Shown: positions 6,418 to 7,475 of the stretch, piece by piece
Layout: each line of letters opens with the position of its first letter
How positions within the stretch are numbered: the stretch's first letter is position 1
Notes under the pieces: generated by a model
Told to the model about the DNA's origin: nothing
The model's database searches: none
Seen by the model: the letters and a program-made list of their open reading frames with translations, nothing else
Program-made: the position numbers and the translations under genes
Assembly: GCA_964636895.1 (NCBI GenBank)
Contig: CAZWUW010000111.1
Coordinates: 1 to 7,475 of the forward strand
DNA length: 7,475 nucleotides
Source: CAZWUW01 sp964636895
GTDB lineage: Bacteria > Bacillota > Thermincolia > Thermincolales > CAZWUW01
Reading direction: 5' to 3'

Positions 6418-6446
6418 GACACCAAACCCTTACAATCTCATATTAT
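6416..6446 (+). promoter_or_regulatory. Candidate sigma-A promoter for the 123-residue membrane protein gene
   Basis: TTGACA (6416-6421) begins within the T tail of the terminator. TATTAT (6441-6446) is a good -10 at 19-bp spacing; CATATT (6439-6444) at 17 bp is the alternative. Being right after a terminator and 55 bp before the next start codon, a promoter is expected here. Confidence 0.5.
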
Positions 6447-6500
6447 GTAGTACTAGAGAATTATGACTGTCGCTATTACTAAAATCCGGGAGGACTGAGT

Positions 6501-6872
6501 ATGAATAGTTTACCGATTGATCCAAATCTAATGCCCCTGATAAACGGTGTGAAACCTTATCTGGGGTCAAAGGCCAAAGACTATGCCGATATGTTTACAG
6601 GCATGATGAAGCTGTTATCCAGTAATTCAGGCCGGGAGGTCATTACCACCATGAGCCGGATAATGCTGCCGGCAGATATCAAGACCGCCGCCGGCAGCAC
6701 GACTCAGGCCATTAGTCCGCAGATGTATAGCCCTAATATTGCTTTTTCGTTATTCCTGGTACTTGTTTTGTTGATATTTGCCACCGGTGGAATGAACTGG
6801 GCGGGTTTAATTGCAGAAGAAGCAAATAAAACCGATGCCTGCAATCAGCCGGACGCTACAATTGAAATATAA
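6501..6872 (+). CDS. Unrecognised 123-residue protein with one C-terminal membrane segment
   Basis: I do not recognise this family. ATG 6501 follows GGGAGG (6488-6493) with 7-bp spacing. Residues 1-60 are soluble and Met/Leu-rich, with probable amphipathic helices (for example DMFTGMMKLLSS at about 30-41). Residues 79-97 (NIAFSLFLVLVLLIFATGG) form a single convincing membrane helix. A short 26-residue tail follows with one cysteine (C114). There is no signal peptide at the N-terminus, so the first 78 residues are probably cytoplasmic and anchored by the late helix. The N-terminal part has the same Met/Leu/Ser style as the C-terminal part of the 166-residue protein upstream (LMSLLNSQSG versus MMKLLSSNSG), which may hint at a shared origin or is compositional. 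It has its own candidate promoter. Confidence 0.78.
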   Translation: MNSLPIDPNLMPLINGVKPYLGSKAKDYADMFTGMMKLLSSNSGREVITTMSRIMLPADIKTAAGSTTQAISPQMYSPNIAFSLFLVLVLLIFATGGMNWAGLIAEEANKTDACNQPDATIEI

Positions 6873-6885
6873 TTCTTGTGCAAGG

Positions 6886-6930
6886 CGGGTGCCTGTATGT
6901 CGGATATGCCAGGCGCCCGGTATTGCCGGG
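6886..6930 (+). other. Two overlapping hairpins ahead of the Mur ligase-like gene
   Basis: Hairpin A pairs CGGGTGCCTG (6886-6895) with CAGGCGCCCG (6910-6919), ten base pairs with one G-U. Hairpin B pairs CCCGG (6916-6920) with CCGGG (6926-6930) around TATTG. They share 6916-6919, so they exclude each other. Only TTT follows hairpin B, making it a weak terminator at best. The structure could end the upstream transcript or act as a leader element. Confidence 0.45.
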
Positions 6931-6950
6931 TTTGAAAGGAAGCGTGGGAC

Positions 6951-7475
6951 ATGCTGCCAATGAAAATTAAAACTATACGTGAAGCCTTAGATGGCACATT
7001 GGTACGGGGAAATGATGAGCACGAGGTTTCGGGGATAATGGCCAGATGGGCTTATACTAAACCGGGATATCTTTATTTTGATGTCGTAGGTGGTCCGGGC
7101 GGTGATCGAAACATGCTGAAGGCCCTGGAAAACGGGGCAACAGCTTTTGTCATTTCAAAATACAAGAAAAAATTGCCTTTTGATGGTGTGGAGGTTACTG
7201 TTATTGCGGTTCCGAAGGTTTGGGAAGCTTTTTGGAAATTCGTTGCTTTTTACCGGGAACAATTTAAAATTCCGGTAATTGGGGTTACCGGTACTTCCGG
7301 TAAGACCACCACCAAAGAAATGCTGGCGGCTATCCTGCGGCGGAAGTGGCGGGTGATGAAAACTGAGAGTAACCTTAACCTGCCTGACTTTGTTCCGGGC
7401 CACGGTTTTCGCATTAACAAAAAGACTTGGGCAGGCATATTTGAAATTGGCATGAAAGGTCCCGGTCAAAATGGG
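6951..7475 (+). CDS. MurF-like Mur ligase family protein (3' partial)
   Basis: The first 175 residues of an ATP-dependent Mur ligase-type enzyme; the gene continues past the window. The start ATG 6951 lies 10 bp after AAGGA (6936-6940); ATG 6960 is an alternative. Residues 1-105 resemble the N-terminal substrate-recognition domain of MurF/MurE enzymes (GxL...DSR-like region diverged, then LKALENGATAFVIS). The central domain begins with the P-loop GVTGTSGKTTTKEML (about 113-127), followed by TESNLNLP and IFEIGMKGPGQ, which match the MurF order TEgN.N and IEMGMxxPGE. MurF adds D-Ala-D-Ala to UDP-MurNAc-tripeptide in the cytoplasm. Differences in the conserved N-x-N-x-x-G-x-P stretch suggest a paralogue rather than the housekeeping enzyme. 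No other dcw-cluster gene is in the window, so substrate is open. Confidence 0.82.
   Translation, partial: MLPMKIKTIREALDGTLVRGNDEHEVSGIMARWAYTKPGYLYFDVVGGPGGDRNMLKALENGATAFVISKYKKKLPFDGVEVTVIAVPKVWEAFWKFVAFYREQFKIPVIGVTGTSGKTTTKEMLAAILRRKWRVMKTESNLNLPDFVPGHGFRINKKTWAGIFEIGMKGPGQNG

Overview
The window (about 50% GC) looks like chromosome from a spore-forming Gram-positive anaerobe of the Clostridia, most likely a Peptococcaceae-type organism (Desulfotomaculum/Pelotomaculum-like). That placement is inference. It rests on strong AGGAGG-type ribosome binding sites, a Spo0A-box/sigma-H-like promoter, a DUF1540 miniprotein, a selenocysteine elongation factor and a LarA-family racemase. No rRNA, tRNA, insertion sequence or CRISPR array was seen.

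Layout: (1) 2-877, the 3' part of selB, which enters from upstream. (2) 878-965, a compact regulatory region with a Spo0A-like box and a sigma-H-like promoter. (3) 966-1901, an intact response regulator with a GGDEF diguanylate cyclase output. (4) 1935-3831, directly downstream, a decayed membrane sensor of TM-sensor-TM-HAMP-GGDEF-HD-GYP design. It carries three frameshifts at homopolymers, one amber stop and a truncated HD-GYP end. (5) 3915-5168, a LarA-family nickel-pincer racemase with its catalytic residues in place, ending at a hairpin terminator built partly from a 7-bp tandem repeat. (6) 5244-5390 on the minus strand, a 48-residue DUF1540 cysteine miniprotein. (7) 5533-6872, a YbaB/EbfC-type nucleoid-associated protein followed by two small unrecognised proteins, with a clear terminator between the two. 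(8) 6951-7475, the start of a MurF-like Mur ligase that runs off the window.

How the genes fit together: items 3 and 4 form a c-di-GMP signalling pair, probably expressed when Spo0A and sigma-H are active, and only the cyclase half is still intact. LarA is a stand-alone metabolic gene with no cofactor-maturation genes beside it. The ybaB paralogue is outside the usual dnaX-ybaB-recR setting and sits with two uncharacterised proteins and a Mur ligase-like gene. That cluster is the least explained part of the window. No convincing new defence or mobile system was found.
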